A stretch of DNA of 64,000 nucleotides. Source: Lentzea xinjiangensis. GTDB lineage: Bacteria > Actinomycetota > Actinomycetes > Mycobacteriales > Pseudonocardiaceae. Below the pieces are notes generated by a model. The model was given only the letters and a program-made list of their open reading frames with translations. It was not told where the DNA came from and made no database searches. Where the stretch lies: positions 620,001 to 684,000 of the forward strand of contig NZ_FOFR01000002.1 in NCBI RefSeq assembly GCF_900110955.1, in the 5' to 3' direction. Both the position numbers and the translations under genes were made by a program. Positions 33,495 to 41,832 of this stretch are shown one piece after another; position 1 is the first letter of the stretch; every line of letters starts with the position of its first letter.

Positions 33495-34466
33495 GTGGCT
33501 GGCAACTCCAAGCGCAAGGGCGCGATGCGCAATCCGGGCTCGAAGAAGGGCGCGGTCGTCGGTTCCGGCGGGCAGAAGTCCAAGGGTCTGCAGGGCAAGG
33601 GTCCGACCCCCAAGGCGTCGGAACGCCCGAACCACCCCGCGTACAAGCGGGCCAAGGTGGCCGCGAAGACCGAGGCCGTGAAGACGCAGCGGCGCCAGAA
33701 GACCGACAAGGCGCAGGCCGAGACCGTGGCGGGCCGCAACCCCGTCGTGGAGTGCCTGCGCGCGGGCACGCCGGCGACGGCGCTGTACGTGGCGCTGGGC
33801 ATCGACGCGGACGACCGCGTGGCCGAGGCCGTGCGCCTGGCCGCCGACCGGGGCATCTCCGTGCTGGAGGTGGCCCGCGGCGAGCTCGACCGGATCACCG
33901 GCGGCGCGATGCACCAGGGCCTCGGCCTGCAGGTGCCGCCGTTCGAGTACGCCTCACCCGACGAGCTGCTGGAACTAACTCAGCGTGCCGGTGAGCCGCC
34001 GTTGCTGGTGGCCCTGGACGGCGTGACGGACCCGCGCAACCTGGGTGCCGTCGTGCGGTCCGCCGCCGCGTTCGGTGCGCACGGCGTGGTGCTGCCGCAG
34101 CGGCGCAGCGCGTCGATGACGGCGGTGGCGTGGCGCACCAGCGCGGGAACGGCGGCCAAGCTGCCGATCGCGATGGCCACGAACCTCACCCGGACGCTGC
34201 GCGACTGGGCGGAGGCCGGCCTGATGATCGTCGGCCTGGACGCGGACGGCGACGTGGACGTGGACGGTCTCGAACTGGCGACGAGCCCGCTCGTCGTGGT
34301 CGTGGGGTCGGAAGGCCGCGGTCTCGGCCGTCTGGTCAAGGAGACGTGCGACCAGACCGTGTCGATCCCGATGGCGGCGGGCGTCGAGTCGCTCAACGCC
34401 TCCGTGGCGGCCGGAGTCGTGCTCGCCGAGGTCGCGCGGCGCCGCCGGATCGTCGCCAAGGGCTGA
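33495..34466 (+). CDS. rlmB: 23S rRNA 2'-O-ribose methyltransferase, RlmB/TrmH type
   Basis: 323 residues from GTG 33495. A basic low-complexity N-terminus of about 75 residues rich in Lys, Gly and Ser leads into the small RNA-binding domain ([14 protein letters not shown]). The SpoU methyltransferase domain follows, with [33 protein letters not shown] and [19 protein letters not shown], which form the trefoil knot. Expected activity is 2'-O-methylation of G2251 in 23S rRNA or a close relative. Confidence 0.93.
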   Translation: MAGNSKRKGAMRNPGSKKGAVVGSGGQKSKGLQGKGPTPKASERPNHPAYKRAKVAAKTEAVKTQRRQKTDKAQAETVAGRNPVVECLRAGTPATALYVALGIDADDRVAEAVRLAADRGISVLEVARGELDRITGGAMHQGLGLQVPPFEYASPDELLELTQRAGEPPLLVALDGVTDPRNLGAVVRSAAAFGAHGVVLPQRRSASMTAVAWRTSAGTAAKLPIAMATNLTRTLRDWAEAGLMIVGLDADGDVDVDGLELATSPLVVVVGSEGRGLGRLVKETCDQTVSIPMAAGVESLNASVAAGVVLAEVARRRRIVAKG

Positions 34467-34965
34467 CCGCTCTCCTGACGTTATCCGCTAGTTCGTGACG
34501 CTAAACGCCGTCATTCGTCGACGTTAGTGATCGTTTTCCTGCCCGCTGAACCGGTTTCGTTCCGCGGGCGGGGAAACGGCGTCGAGCCCTCTTGCCAACC
34601 ACTTGCGAGTGACCGCGACGACAAACGGCGTGGTCTATTCCGCGTCGGTCCCGAGCGCGAGGTACGGTCGTTCCGGTGCTATTTGTCGGTTGTGCCGGGC
34701 AGGAGTCGGCGCCGGGTTGCACCGCTCGGCGCAGCGGTCGACACCCGTTCGGCATCAACTGACACGTGGCGTGACCATTTGGGGTCCAATCAGGCGACCC
34801 CAGGTCAACTGTGAAGAAGATCAGCTCTACGTTTCGCTATTGTAACTACTTTAGGTAACCGGCCTGCTCCGTTTAGGTACACACTGTGGTAGGACAGACG
34901 TTGAACGGTCAGGCAGCTTCTACCGTGATTGTCGATAGGAATTGATTACCACCGGCGGGGGCGAC
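34467..34965. other. Gene-free, relatively AT-rich interval
   Basis: About 500 bases between rlmB and the MFS leader ORF, visibly richer in A and T than its neighbours. Stretches such as TTCGCTATTGTAACTACTTTAGG and two TTTAGGTA boxes (near 34852 and 34874) may hold promoters. GGGGTC-CAATCAGGC-GACCCC (near 34786) is a weak stem. No convincing gene is present on either strand. Confidence 0.6.
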
Positions 34966-35040
34966 GTGACTCGGCGTAGAGCGAATCAGGACCTGCTGAT
35001 TCGCCGCGCCCGGGACGCGGCACGCCGAGGGCACGCATGA
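34966..35040 (+). CDS. Possible 24-residue leader peptide coupled to the MFS gene
   Basis: GTG 34966 has GGCGGGGG just upstream. The ORF encodes 24 residues, ten of them Arg, and ends at TGA 35038-35040, overlapping the transporter ATG (ATGA). A GCCGCG-CCCGGGA-CGCGGC hairpin lies within the last codons. The arrangement is what a translationally coupled or attenuating leader would look like, but translation is not proven. Confidence 0.4.
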   Translation: MTRRRANQDLLIRRARDAARRGHA

Positions 35041-36260
35041 CCACCCGCGGAGCCCTCCGCGAGCTCCTGGGTTTGCGCGAGTTCCGCGCCATGTGGATCG
35101 GCTCGACCGCTTCGACCGCAGGTGACCAACTCGCGGCAGTCGCATTGTCACTGCTCGTGTACGAACGGACACAATCCGCTGCCTGGACCGCGCTGACGTG
35201 GTCGCTGACGCTCTTCCCGCCGCTGATTTCGGGTCCGTTGCTCGGCTGGGTCGCCGACCGCTTCCCGCGACGCACGGTAATGGTGACGACGGCGTGGCTG
35301 CAGGCGGTGCTGATGGCCGTGATGGCCATTCCGGGCATGCCGCTGTGGGCGATGATCGTGCTGCTCGTGGTGGTGCTGGCGATCTCCTCGCCGTACCTCG
35401 CAGCACAGGAGGCGAGCCTCCCTCACGTGCTTCCGCCTCAACGCTATGACGACGGTGTAGCCCTCTTCGGCACGTCCGTCGACATAGCGCAGATGGCGGG
35501 CCTCGCCGCCGCCGGTTTTCTCGTCACCCACACCAGCCCGGGCGTGGCGCTGGGGATCAACGCGGCCACGTTCGTGCTCTTGGCGATCTTGGTGCAGACG
35601 TCGGTGGAGCACCGTCCCGCCGCGGATCCGCTGGGCCGCAAGAAGAAGGACGACGAACCACGCGGCGCGCTGACGCTGATGGTGGCCGAGCCGAGGCTGA
35701 GGACGCTGCTGGGCGTCCGGATGCTCGCGGGCCTCGCGATGGTCCCCGAAGGGCTCGCGGTACCGCTGGCGGCGAGCCTGAACGCGGTGTGGGCGGTGGG
35801 CCTGATCCTCGCCATCGAACCCGCGGCGAACGTGCTGGGCGTAGCGCTGCTCTTCCGCCTCGTCCGCGATCCGGCGAAGCGGGAACGGCTGATCGGACCG
35901 CTCGCGATCCTGTCCCTCGCGCCGTTGATCTTGTTCGCCCTCGATCCGAACCTGACCTGGACCATCGTTTTGTTGGTCATTGCCGGTATAGGCGGGGCTT
36001 ATCACACACCCGCTCGTTCGGCGTGGATGAGGCTGCTACCCGACCAGTACCGCGGAAGGGCTTATGGCATTGGCCGCGCGGCGTTGCGCTCGAGCCAGGG
36101 CGGAGGAATGGCCCTGGCCGGTGTCGTCGCCCATTCGATCGGATCGGTGACGGCCACGATCGCGGGAGCGGGCGGTATCGGACTGCTGCTGGCGACCCAC
36201 GCCACCTTCGCCTGGCGACGCGCTCGCGGTCGCAGCGGCACGAAGGCGGTGGCAATCTGA
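35037..36260 (+). CDS. MFS transporter, MefA-like/DHA3 type
   Basis: 407 residues with about twelve hydrophobic segments in two halves separated by a charged loop (PLGRKKKDDEPRG, about 199-211). The MFS loop motif is seen as GWVADRFPRRTVMV after the second helix. Closest general type is the DHA3 macrolide or siderophore exporter family. The substrate is not predictable. ATG 35037 overlaps the upstream small ORF. Confidence 0.88.
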   Translation: MTTRGALRELLGLREFRAMWIGSTASTAGDQLAAVALSLLVYERTQSAAWTALTWSLTLFPPLISGPLLGWVADRFPRRTVMVTTAWLQAVLMAVMAIPGMPLWAMIVLLVVVLAISSPYLAAQEASLPHVLPPQRYDDGVALFGTSVDIAQMAGLAAAGFLVTHTSPGVALGINAATFVLLAILVQTSVEHRPAADPLGRKKKDDEPRGALTLMVAEPRLRTLLGVRMLAGLAMVPEGLAVPLAASLNAVWAVGLILAIEPAANVLGVALLFRLVRDPAKRERLIGPLAILSLAPLILFALDPNLTWTIVLLVIAGIGGAYHTPARSAWMRLLPDQYRGRAYGIGRAALRSSQGGGMALAGVVAHSIGSVTATIAGAGGIGLLLATHATFAWRRARGRSGTKAVAI

Positions 36261-36350
36261 AACAGAACGGTCACCAATAGCGATATCCGTTGCAGAGGTA
36301 CCAGGATGATCGGGATGCATGATTGAAGTTCGGTCGAGGAGAGGCGGCGC

Positions 36351-36371
36351 TCAGAAGTCACGGTTGCGCAT
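36351..36371 (-). CDS. Possible hexapeptide ORF with strong ribosome site
   Basis: On the minus strand GAGGAGGTG (36386-36378) is placed six bases before ATG CGC AAC CGT GAC TTC TGA, encoding MRNRDF. The ribosome site is the strongest in the vicinity. Downstream on this strand is only the antisense of the MFS gene, so any transcript would be a small RNA or antisense RNA. It is a candidate, with no family known to me. Confidence 0.3.
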   Translation of the reverse strand: MRNRDF

Positions 36372-36439
36372 GGAAGACACCTCCTCGTTGCGACGAGCAG
36401 CAGCGCGGTAGGTCTACGACCTGGTCAGCGGCGGCTTAG

Positions 36440-36457
36440 CTCATGAAGTGTCATGAG
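36440..36457. promoter_or_regulatory. Candidate operator: CTCATGA inverted repeat
   Basis: CTCATGA-AGTG-TCATGAG, a perfect seven-base inverted repeat, ends 12 bases before the GGDEF gene start and faces the hexapeptide ORF on the other side. It could bind a dimeric regulator. The whole 36261-36468 interval has no other gene. Confidence 0.5.
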
Positions 36458-36468
36458 CGTAGGGGGTC

Positions 36469-37938
36469 GTGGTGAAGAACAGTTTGACTGATCGCAGGCG
36501 ATCGCGTGCACTCGGCTTGACTCCGATTCGCAACTGGGACCTTTGGACCGTTGCGCCCAGTGCGATCGCATACTTTTTCGTGCTCGAAGCAGCCGTCGCG
36601 GCAGCCTCCGTCTGGCTCCTGACGAAGCTCACTTCGATCTCGCCGTCCGACTGGCTGCGCTTCGGCGCGCTCATCGCCGCGATCACCGTTCACCTGACCG
36701 TCGTCCGCAGAGCGGAGGAGGCCCGCCGCAACGAGGCCTCCGGCCCCCACATCGACCTGACGTCGGTCTGGACCTTCGCGGCGGCCGTGGCCCTCCCCGG
36801 CGGCCTGGCGGTGATAGCCACGATCTGGATGCGCATCCTGATCCAGCCCATCGCCCGCCGCCAGCCGTACCGCTTCGTCTTCGGCACGGCCTCGATGCTG
36901 GCCTCGACCCTCCTGTCGTGGGCACTGGTCCACCTCTCGGGCGTCTCCCTGGCCGCCACCGGCCACGTCCCCACGGACCTGGGCCTGGTCCTGGTCCTCG
37001 CCATCGCCGCGGTCCTCTACTGGTTCGTCCAGGTGATGACGGTCGCCGTCGCCTTCAAGATCGTGACCCCGAACTCGAAGGTGCTCGACTTCCTGGGCTC
37101 CAAGGTCGACAACATGCTGGAGATGAGCACCCTCGGCGCCGGCGCCATGCTCGGCATGCTCATGACGAGCCACTGGGTGGGCCCGCTGCTCCTGGTCGTC
37201 CCGGTGATCCTCGTGAACGCCCTGCTCTCCCGCGCGGGAGAGCGCCGGACCCACCTGGAACGCCTGCTGCGAGAACAGGAACAACTGCACCAACGCCTCG
37301 CGGCCGACGCCCACACCGACTACCGGACGGGCCTGCTGAACACCAACGGCCTGGCCGAGTACGCGGGCCGCCTGGCAGAGCGCTGCCGCCTGGACGGCGA
37401 ACCGATGACCGTCCTGGTGATCGACCTGGACCACTTCAAGCGCATCAACGACACGTGGGGCCACCCGGCGGGCAACGCGGTCCTGGCCGAGGTGGGCCGC
37501 ATCCTCCGCGAGAAGCTCCGCCCCGGCGACGTGGCGGGCCGGGACGGCGGCGAGGAGTTCGTCGTGGCCCTCAAGGACACCCCGGTGGCCCAAGGCGTGA
37601 CCATCGCCGAACGCATCCGCGAGGCCATCGGCTCCCTGGCGGTCCCGACGACCGACAAGCACCGCAACGTCGTGACCCTCTACGGCCGCGAGATCCAGCC
37701 CCCGGAACCCGAGGGGGAAACGCTGCAGGCGATCTCCGCCTCGATCGGCGTGGCCGTGATCCCCGACAACGGCCCGGACATGGCGATGGCCCAGCACTCG
37801 GCGGACGCGGCCCTCTACAAGGCCAAGGAAAGCGGCCGCAACCAGGTGCGGGTGGCAGGCCTGGACATCCCACCGCGCCTGATGCCTGCCCCCCGCCAGG
37901 ACGACGTGACCAAGCCGATCACGTCCCGCTCGGCCTGA
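36469..37938 (+). CDS. Membrane GGDEF diguanylate cyclase
   Basis: 489 residues. About six hydrophobic segments over residues 25-260 form a membrane sensor region, followed by a coiled-coil-like helix (RLLREQEQLHQRL) and a GGDEF domain from about 290. The active-site motif is GGEEF, and RPGD, five residues before it, is the RxxD inhibitory site. It therefore should make cyclic di-GMP and be feedback-inhibited. No EAL domain is fused. Start GTG 36469 or 36472, with AGGGGG upstream. Confidence 0.93.
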   Translation: MVKNSLTDRRRSRALGLTPIRNWDLWTVAPSAIAYFFVLEAAVAAASVWLLTKLTSISPSDWLRFGALIAAITVHLTVVRRAEEARRNEASGPHIDLTSVWTFAAAVALPGGLAVIATIWMRILIQPIARRQPYRFVFGTASMLASTLLSWALVHLSGVSLAATGHVPTDLGLVLVLAIAAVLYWFVQVMTVAVAFKIVTPNSKVLDFLGSKVDNMLEMSTLGAGAMLGMLMTSHWVGPLLLVVPVILVNALLSRAGERRTHLERLLREQEQLHQRLAADAHTDYRTGLLNTNGLAEYAGRLAERCRLDGEPMTVLVIDLDHFKRINDTWGHPAGNAVLAEVGRILREKLRPGDVAGRDGGEEFVVALKDTPVAQGVTIAERIREAIGSLAVPTTDKHRNVVTLYGREIQPPEPEGETLQAISASIGVAVIPDNGPDMAMAQHSADAALYKAKESGRNQVRVAGLDIPPRLMPAPRQDDVTKPITSRSA

Positions 37939-37998
37939 GGCGCTCACGCACAGCCGAAGCAACCGGTACGACGCCACACGCCCACGCGGACGTGGCCC

Positions 37999-38814
37999 TC
38001 AGGCGGCTCGCCGCTGAACCGCCCCGACCCCCCGGCAGACCAGGTAGATCACAAAGCTCACAGCCGTGACCAGAGCGGAAACCGGCAACCCGGGCTGGAG
38101 CGACAACAGGATCCCCCCGAGCGCCGCCACCTCGGCGAACACCACCGACAGCACGGTCGCCCGAACAGGCGAAGCGGTGACCCGCATCGCGGCAGCGGCC
38201 GGCGTGATCATCAGCGCCAGCACCAGCAACGCCCCGACGACCTGCACCGACAGCGCGGTGGCCACCCCGACCAGCACCGCGAACACGATCGAGAGCCCGC
38301 GCACCGGGACTCCGCGGGCCACGGCCACGTCCGGGTCCACCGATGCGAAGAACAACGGCCGGTAGATGAACGCCAGCACGACCAGCACGGCCACGGACGA
38401 CACCACGAGCAGCCGGAGGTCGGTCGAGTCGACGCCGACGATCTGCCCGACCAGGAGCCCGAACTTGTTGCCGGACCTGCCCTTGTAGAGCGCGAGGAAG
38501 AGGATCCCCATGCCGAGGCCGAACGCGAGGATCGCCCCGATCACCGAGTCGCGGTCGCTCTCCCGGCGCGACAGCACGCCGAGCAGCACCGCGGCGATGA
38601 TCGACCCGGCGAGGGCGCCGTAGCCGACGCCGATGCCGAGCAGCAGCGCCGCCGCGCCGCCGGTGAACGCGAGCTCGCTGGTGCCGTGCACCGCGAACGC
38701 CATCTTGCGGGTCACGATGAACGGGCCGAGGGCGCCGGCGACGAGGCCGAGCACCGCCGCCGTGATCAGCGCGGTCTGCACGAAGCCGAGCTCGAGCAGG
38801 TCGAAGAACGTCAC
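37999..38814 (-). CDS. znuB: Zinc/manganese ABC transporter permease
   Basis: 271 residues with about eight membrane helices, as expected for the ABC-3 (ZnuB/MntB) family. The typical start LGFVQTALITAAVLGLVAG and the VARGVPV and VGALLVLALMITPAAAA segments are seen. It forms the channel through which metal released by the binding protein passes. Coupled to znuC by an ATGA overlap. Confidence 0.93.
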   Translation of the reverse strand: MTFFDLLELGFVQTALITAAVLGLVAGALGPFIVTRKMAFAVHGTSELAFTGGAAALLLGIGVGYGALAGSIIAAVLLGVLSRRESDRDSVIGAILAFGLGMGILFLALYKGRSGNKFGLLVGQIVGVDSTDLRLLVVSSVAVLVVLAFIYRPLFFASVDPDVAVARGVPVRGLSIVFAVLVGVATALSVQVVGALLVLALMITPAAAAMRVTASPVRATVLSVVFAEVAALGGILLSLQPGLPVSALVTAVSFVIYLVCRGVGAVQRRAA

Positions 38815-39602
38815 GACGCCGCTCCGGAGGTCAGGTGGTGCGTCTGCTCTTCGCAGGCGCCCGCCCCGACGACGAGGATCTGGTCCCGCACCCGGACGAC
38901 CTCGACCGGCGTCCGGTACAGCTCGGACAACGTCGAGGAGTTCATGACCTCTTCCGGTGTGCCGACCCGGAACCGGCCGCCGACGAGGTACAGGACCCGG
39001 TCGACCAGCGGCAGCACCGGGTTCAGCTCGTGCGTGACGAACAGGACCGCCGTGTCGGCCTCACGCCGCCGCTTGTCGATCAGCTCCGACACCACCCGCT
39101 GGTTCGCGAGGTCCAGCGACAGCAACGGCTCGTCGCACAGCATCACCGTCGGGTCGCCGACCAGCGCCTGGGCGACCCGCAGCCGCTGCTGCTCCCCGCC
39201 GGACAGCAGCCCGATCGGCGCGTCGGCGTACCGGGTGGCCCCCACGGACTCGATGGCCGCGTCGACCCGGATGCGGCGCTCGCGGCGGTTGCGGAACCCG
39301 AGCCCCCACCGGTAGCCGTCGGGGCCGAGACCGACCAGGTCCCGGCCCCGCAACGTCATGGACTGGTCGAGCGCTCGCTGCTGCGGGATGTAGCCGATGG
39401 CCCGGTTGCCGCCGGCGACCGAGACCGTGCCCGACGACAGGGGCTGCAGTCCCAGCAGCACCCTCATCAGGCTGGTCTTGCCGGAGCCGTTCGGTCCGAG
39501 GACCGCGAGGAACTCGCCCGGCTCGACATCGAGGTCGAGGGAGTCCCACAGCACGCGGTCCCCGTAGGACAGCCGGGCCCCGCGCAGCGAGATCGCGGTC
39601 AT
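38811..39602 (-). CDS. znuC: Zinc/manganese ABC transporter ATPase
   Basis: 263 residues. Walker A LGPNGSGKTS, signature LSGGEQQRL, Walker B VMLCDEPLLSLD and switch His in FVTHEL are all present. It drives the ZnuB channel. The start overlaps the znuA stop by four bases, so the three genes are one transcript. Confidence 0.95.
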   Translation of the reverse strand: MTAISLRGARLSYGDRVLWDSLDLDVEPGEFLAVLGPNGSGKTSLMRVLLGLQPLSSGTVSVAGGNRAIGYIPQQRALDQSMTLRGRDLVGLGPDGYRWGLGFRNRRERRIRVDAAIESVGATRYADAPIGLLSGGEQQRLRVAQALVGDPTVMLCDEPLLSLDLANQRVVSELIDKRRREADTAVLFVTHELNPVLPLVDRVLYLVGGRFRVGTPEEVMNSSTLSELYRTPVEVVRVRDQILVVGAGACEEQTHHLTSGAAS

Positions 39603-40531
39603 GCCTTGAGCGCCTGCGACAGCGCGTCCACCTGCTTGCTCATCCAGTCAAGGTAGCTGGTCACGCCCTCGGGCAGCGTCTCGGTGACGGCGACGACGGG
39701 CACCCCGGCGGCCTTGGCCTTCTCGACGAGCTGCTTGGTGACCTGGTTCTCGGTCTGGGTGTTGTTGACAAGCACGTTCACCTGCTTGCCCTCGACCAGC
39801 CGGTTCATCTCGGCGAGCGCGGCGGCGGGCACGTCCGACTCCTCCTCGATCGCCTTGCTGAACGCCTCGGGCGTGGCGTCGGCGGCGCCGGTCTCGTCGA
39901 CGAGGTAGTGCGCGATCGGCTCGGTCGCGGCGACCTTCTTGCCGGTGCCGGCCCCCTCGACCTTCTTCTCCAGCTCCTCCAGCGCGGCGGTGAACTGCTG
40001 GGTGTTGCTCTCGAACGTGGTCTTCTTGTCCGGTGCGAGGGCGCCCAGCTCGTTCGCGGCCGCCTCGGCCACCGCGCGCACGGTGTGCAGGTCGTACCAG
40101 ACGTGCTCGTTCACGCTGTGGTCGTGGCCGTCGGCGTCGGGCGCGGCCGACTCCGTCTCGCCCTCGTGGCTGTGCTCCCGCAGCGGGAACGCCTCGATCT
40201 TCTTGGTCGCGTCGCTGGTGATCAGCTTGGCGAAGAAGTCGTCGTAGCCGCCGCCGTTGAACACGACCAGCTTGGCGTCCTTGACCAGCGCGGCGTCCGC
40301 GGGCTTGCTCTCGTAGGAGTGCGGGTCGGCGCTCGGGTCGTCGAGCAGTGCCTTGACCTCGACGGCGTCGCCGCCGACGGCCTTGACGACGCTGCCCCAC
40401 ACGTTCGTGGAGGCCACGACCTGGATCTTCCCGTTGTCGGAAGACGGCGTGGTCGTGCCGCAGGCCGCCAGGCTCGCGACCGCCAGAGCGCCGACCAGAG
40501 CGCCGACCAGAGCGTTGCGGAGAGTCATCAC
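39599..40531 (-). CDS. znuA: Zinc/manganese-binding lipoprotein
   Basis: 310 residues. The signal peptide ends in lipobox SLAAC (lipidated Cys24). Metal ligands typical of cluster 9 binding proteins are seen: His in DPHSYE, the His/Asp-rich loop HSHEGETE...DGHDHSVNEHVWYD, and the final-domain Glu in LVNNTQTENQ. The His-rich loop favours zinc. GTG 40531 or ATG 40528 with GAGGGA upstream. A Zur-like site precedes it. Confidence 0.92.
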   Translation of the reverse strand: MMTLRNALVGALVGALAVASLAACGTTTPSSDNGKIQVVASTNVWGSVVKAVGGDAVEVKALLDDPSADPHSYESKPADAALVKDAKLVVFNGGGYDDFFAKLITSDATKKIEAFPLREHSHEGETESAAPDADGHDHSVNEHVWYDLHTVRAVAEAAANELGALAPDKKTTFESNTQQFTAALEELEKKVEGAGTGKKVAATEPIAHYLVDETGAADATPEAFSKAIEEESDVPAAALAEMNRLVEGKQVNVLVNNTQTENQVTKQLVEKAKAAGVPVVAVTETLPEGVTSYLDWMSKQVDALSQALKA

Positions 40532-40551
40532 GCTGTCCCTCGATCAGGTAA

Positions 40552-40566
40552 TGGAAACCGTTGTCG
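40552..40566 (-). promoter_or_regulatory. Candidate Zur box upstream of znuA
   Basis: TGGAAACCGTTGTCG matches the actinobacterial Zur consensus TGAAAACGATTTTCA at about 10 of 15 positions. It is 21 bases ahead of the znuA start, a position suited to repression by zinc-loaded Zur. Confidence 0.5.
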
Positions 40567-40586
40567 AGTTCAGTTTACGACACGGA

Positions 40587-40616
40587 AAAGCCCCCGGCGG
40601 TCACGCCGGGGGCTTT
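40587..40616 (-). terminator. Terminator after the msiK gene
   Basis: A perfect 13-pair stem AAAGCCCCCGGCG with CGCCGGGGGCTTT, loop GTCA, between the end of msiK and the znuA promoter. Confidence 0.9.
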
Positions 40617-40626
40617 CACGTGTGAC

Positions 40627-41721
40627 TCACGCCTCCAGGCGCTCGCCCGTTTCGGGGTGGAACAGGTGGATCTCGGTGTGGTCGCGCACGGCGACCTTGA
40701 CGTGCTGGCCCAGGGTCGGCGGCGTGCGGCCGTCGACGCGGACGACGAAGCGCTGCGACGAGTCGCCGATCTTCACGGCGCCGTGCACGAGCGCGTCGGC
40801 GCCGAGCTCCTCGACCAGCTCGACGGTCATCTCCATGCCCTCCTCACCCGAGGGCACGATGCCGAGCGCCTCGGGGCGGATGCCGAAGGTGACCTCGTCC
40901 AGGCCGCCGGCGGCGTCGAGCGCGGAGCGGGACAGCGGCACGGTGACGCCGTCGAGCTTCGCGCCCTCGGACGTGATCGGCACCGTCTTGAGGTTCATGG
41001 CGGGCGAGCCGATGAAGCCCGCGACGAACGCGTTGGCCGGGCGGTCGTACAGGGCGCGCGGCGTGTCGCACTGCTGCAGCAGGCCGTCCTTGAGCACCGC
41101 GACGCGGTGGCCCATCGTCATGGCCTCGACCTGGTCGTGCGTCACGTAGATCGTGGTCGTGCCGAGGCGCTGCTGCAGGGCCGCGATGTTCGCGCGGGTC
41201 TCGACGCGCAGCTTGGCGTCCAGGTTGGACAGCGGCTCGTCCATGAGGAACACGGAGGGCTCGCGCACGATGGCGCGGCCCATCGCGACGCGCTGCCGCT
41301 GACCGCCGGACAGCGCCTTCGGCTTGCGCTCCAGGTACTTGGTGAGGTCGAGCATCTTGGCGGCCTCTTCGACCTTCGCCTTGATCTCGGTCTTCGCGAC
41401 ACCGCGCAGCTTGAGCGCGAAGCCCATGTTCTCCGCGACCGTCATGTGCGGGTAGAGCGCGTACGACTGGAACACCATCGCGATGTCCCTGCCCTTCGGC
41501 GGCACGTTCGTGACGTCCTTGCCGCCGATCTGGATGGCGCCCTCGTCGACGTCCTCGAGGCCCGCGAGCATGCGCAGGGCGGTCGACTTGCCCGAACCGG
41601 ACGGTCCGACCAGCACCAGGAACTCGCCGTCGGCCACGTCGAGCGACAGCTCGTCGACCGCGCGGACCGGCGGGTTGCCGGAGAACACCCGCGACGCCTT
41701 GACGTAGGACACCTCAGCCAT
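40627..41721 (-). CDS. msiK: Multiple-sugar ABC transporter ATPase, MsiK/UgpC type
   Basis: 364 residues from ATG 41721 (AAAGGTG upstream). Walker A GPSGSGKSTALR, signature LSGGQRQRVAMGRA, Walker B VFLMDEPLSNLDA and switch TIYVTHDQ, then the C-terminal OB-fold regulatory region typical of MalK/MsiK. In Streptomyces one MsiK serves several sugar importers. This gene has its own intergenic region with three LacI-type operators, so it may serve both the maltose importer upstream and the importer at 1-1196. Confidence 0.93.
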   Translation of the reverse strand: MAEVSYVKASRVFSGNPPVRAVDELSLDVADGEFLVLVGPSGSGKSTALRMLAGLEDVDEGAIQIGGKDVTNVPPKGRDIAMVFQSYALYPHMTVAENMGFALKLRGVAKTEIKAKVEEAAKMLDLTKYLERKPKALSGGQRQRVAMGRAIVREPSVFLMDEPLSNLDAKLRVETRANIAALQQRLGTTTIYVTHDQVEAMTMGHRVAVLKDGLLQQCDTPRALYDRPANAFVAGFIGSPAMNLKTVPITSEGAKLDGVTVPLSRSALDAAGGLDEVTFGIRPEALGIVPSGEEGMEMTVELVEELGADALVHGAVKIGDSSQRFVVRVDGRTPPTLGQHVKVAVRDHTEIHLFHPETGERLEA

Positions 41722-41764
41722 GTGACGCACCTTTCACCTTTGTCTGGGCGCGACGTTAGGGATT

Positions 41765-41830
41765 GCAAGCGCTTACGGGAACAGCCGTAAGCGCTTACGT
41801 TCGCCGACTCGCAAACGTAAGCGCTTACGT
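41765..41830. promoter_or_regulatory. Three LacI-family operators in front of msiK
   Basis: Three palindromes with core AAGCGCTT: GCAAGCGCTTACGG (41765-41778), CGTAAGCGCTTACG (41786-41799) and ACGTAAGCGCTTACGT (41815-41830). Their centres are 22 and 30 bases apart. They fall between malG and msiK and fit the binding pattern of a LacI-family repressor. Confidence 0.85.
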
Positions 41831-41832
41831 CC

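Noticed and set aside
34527-34845. Small genes in the AT-rich interval after rlmB
   Set aside because: Composition and codon use are not protein-like and no ribosome site is present.
40552-40566. A second Zur box at another zinc gene
   Set aside because: Only the site in front of znuA was found; no other match was seen.
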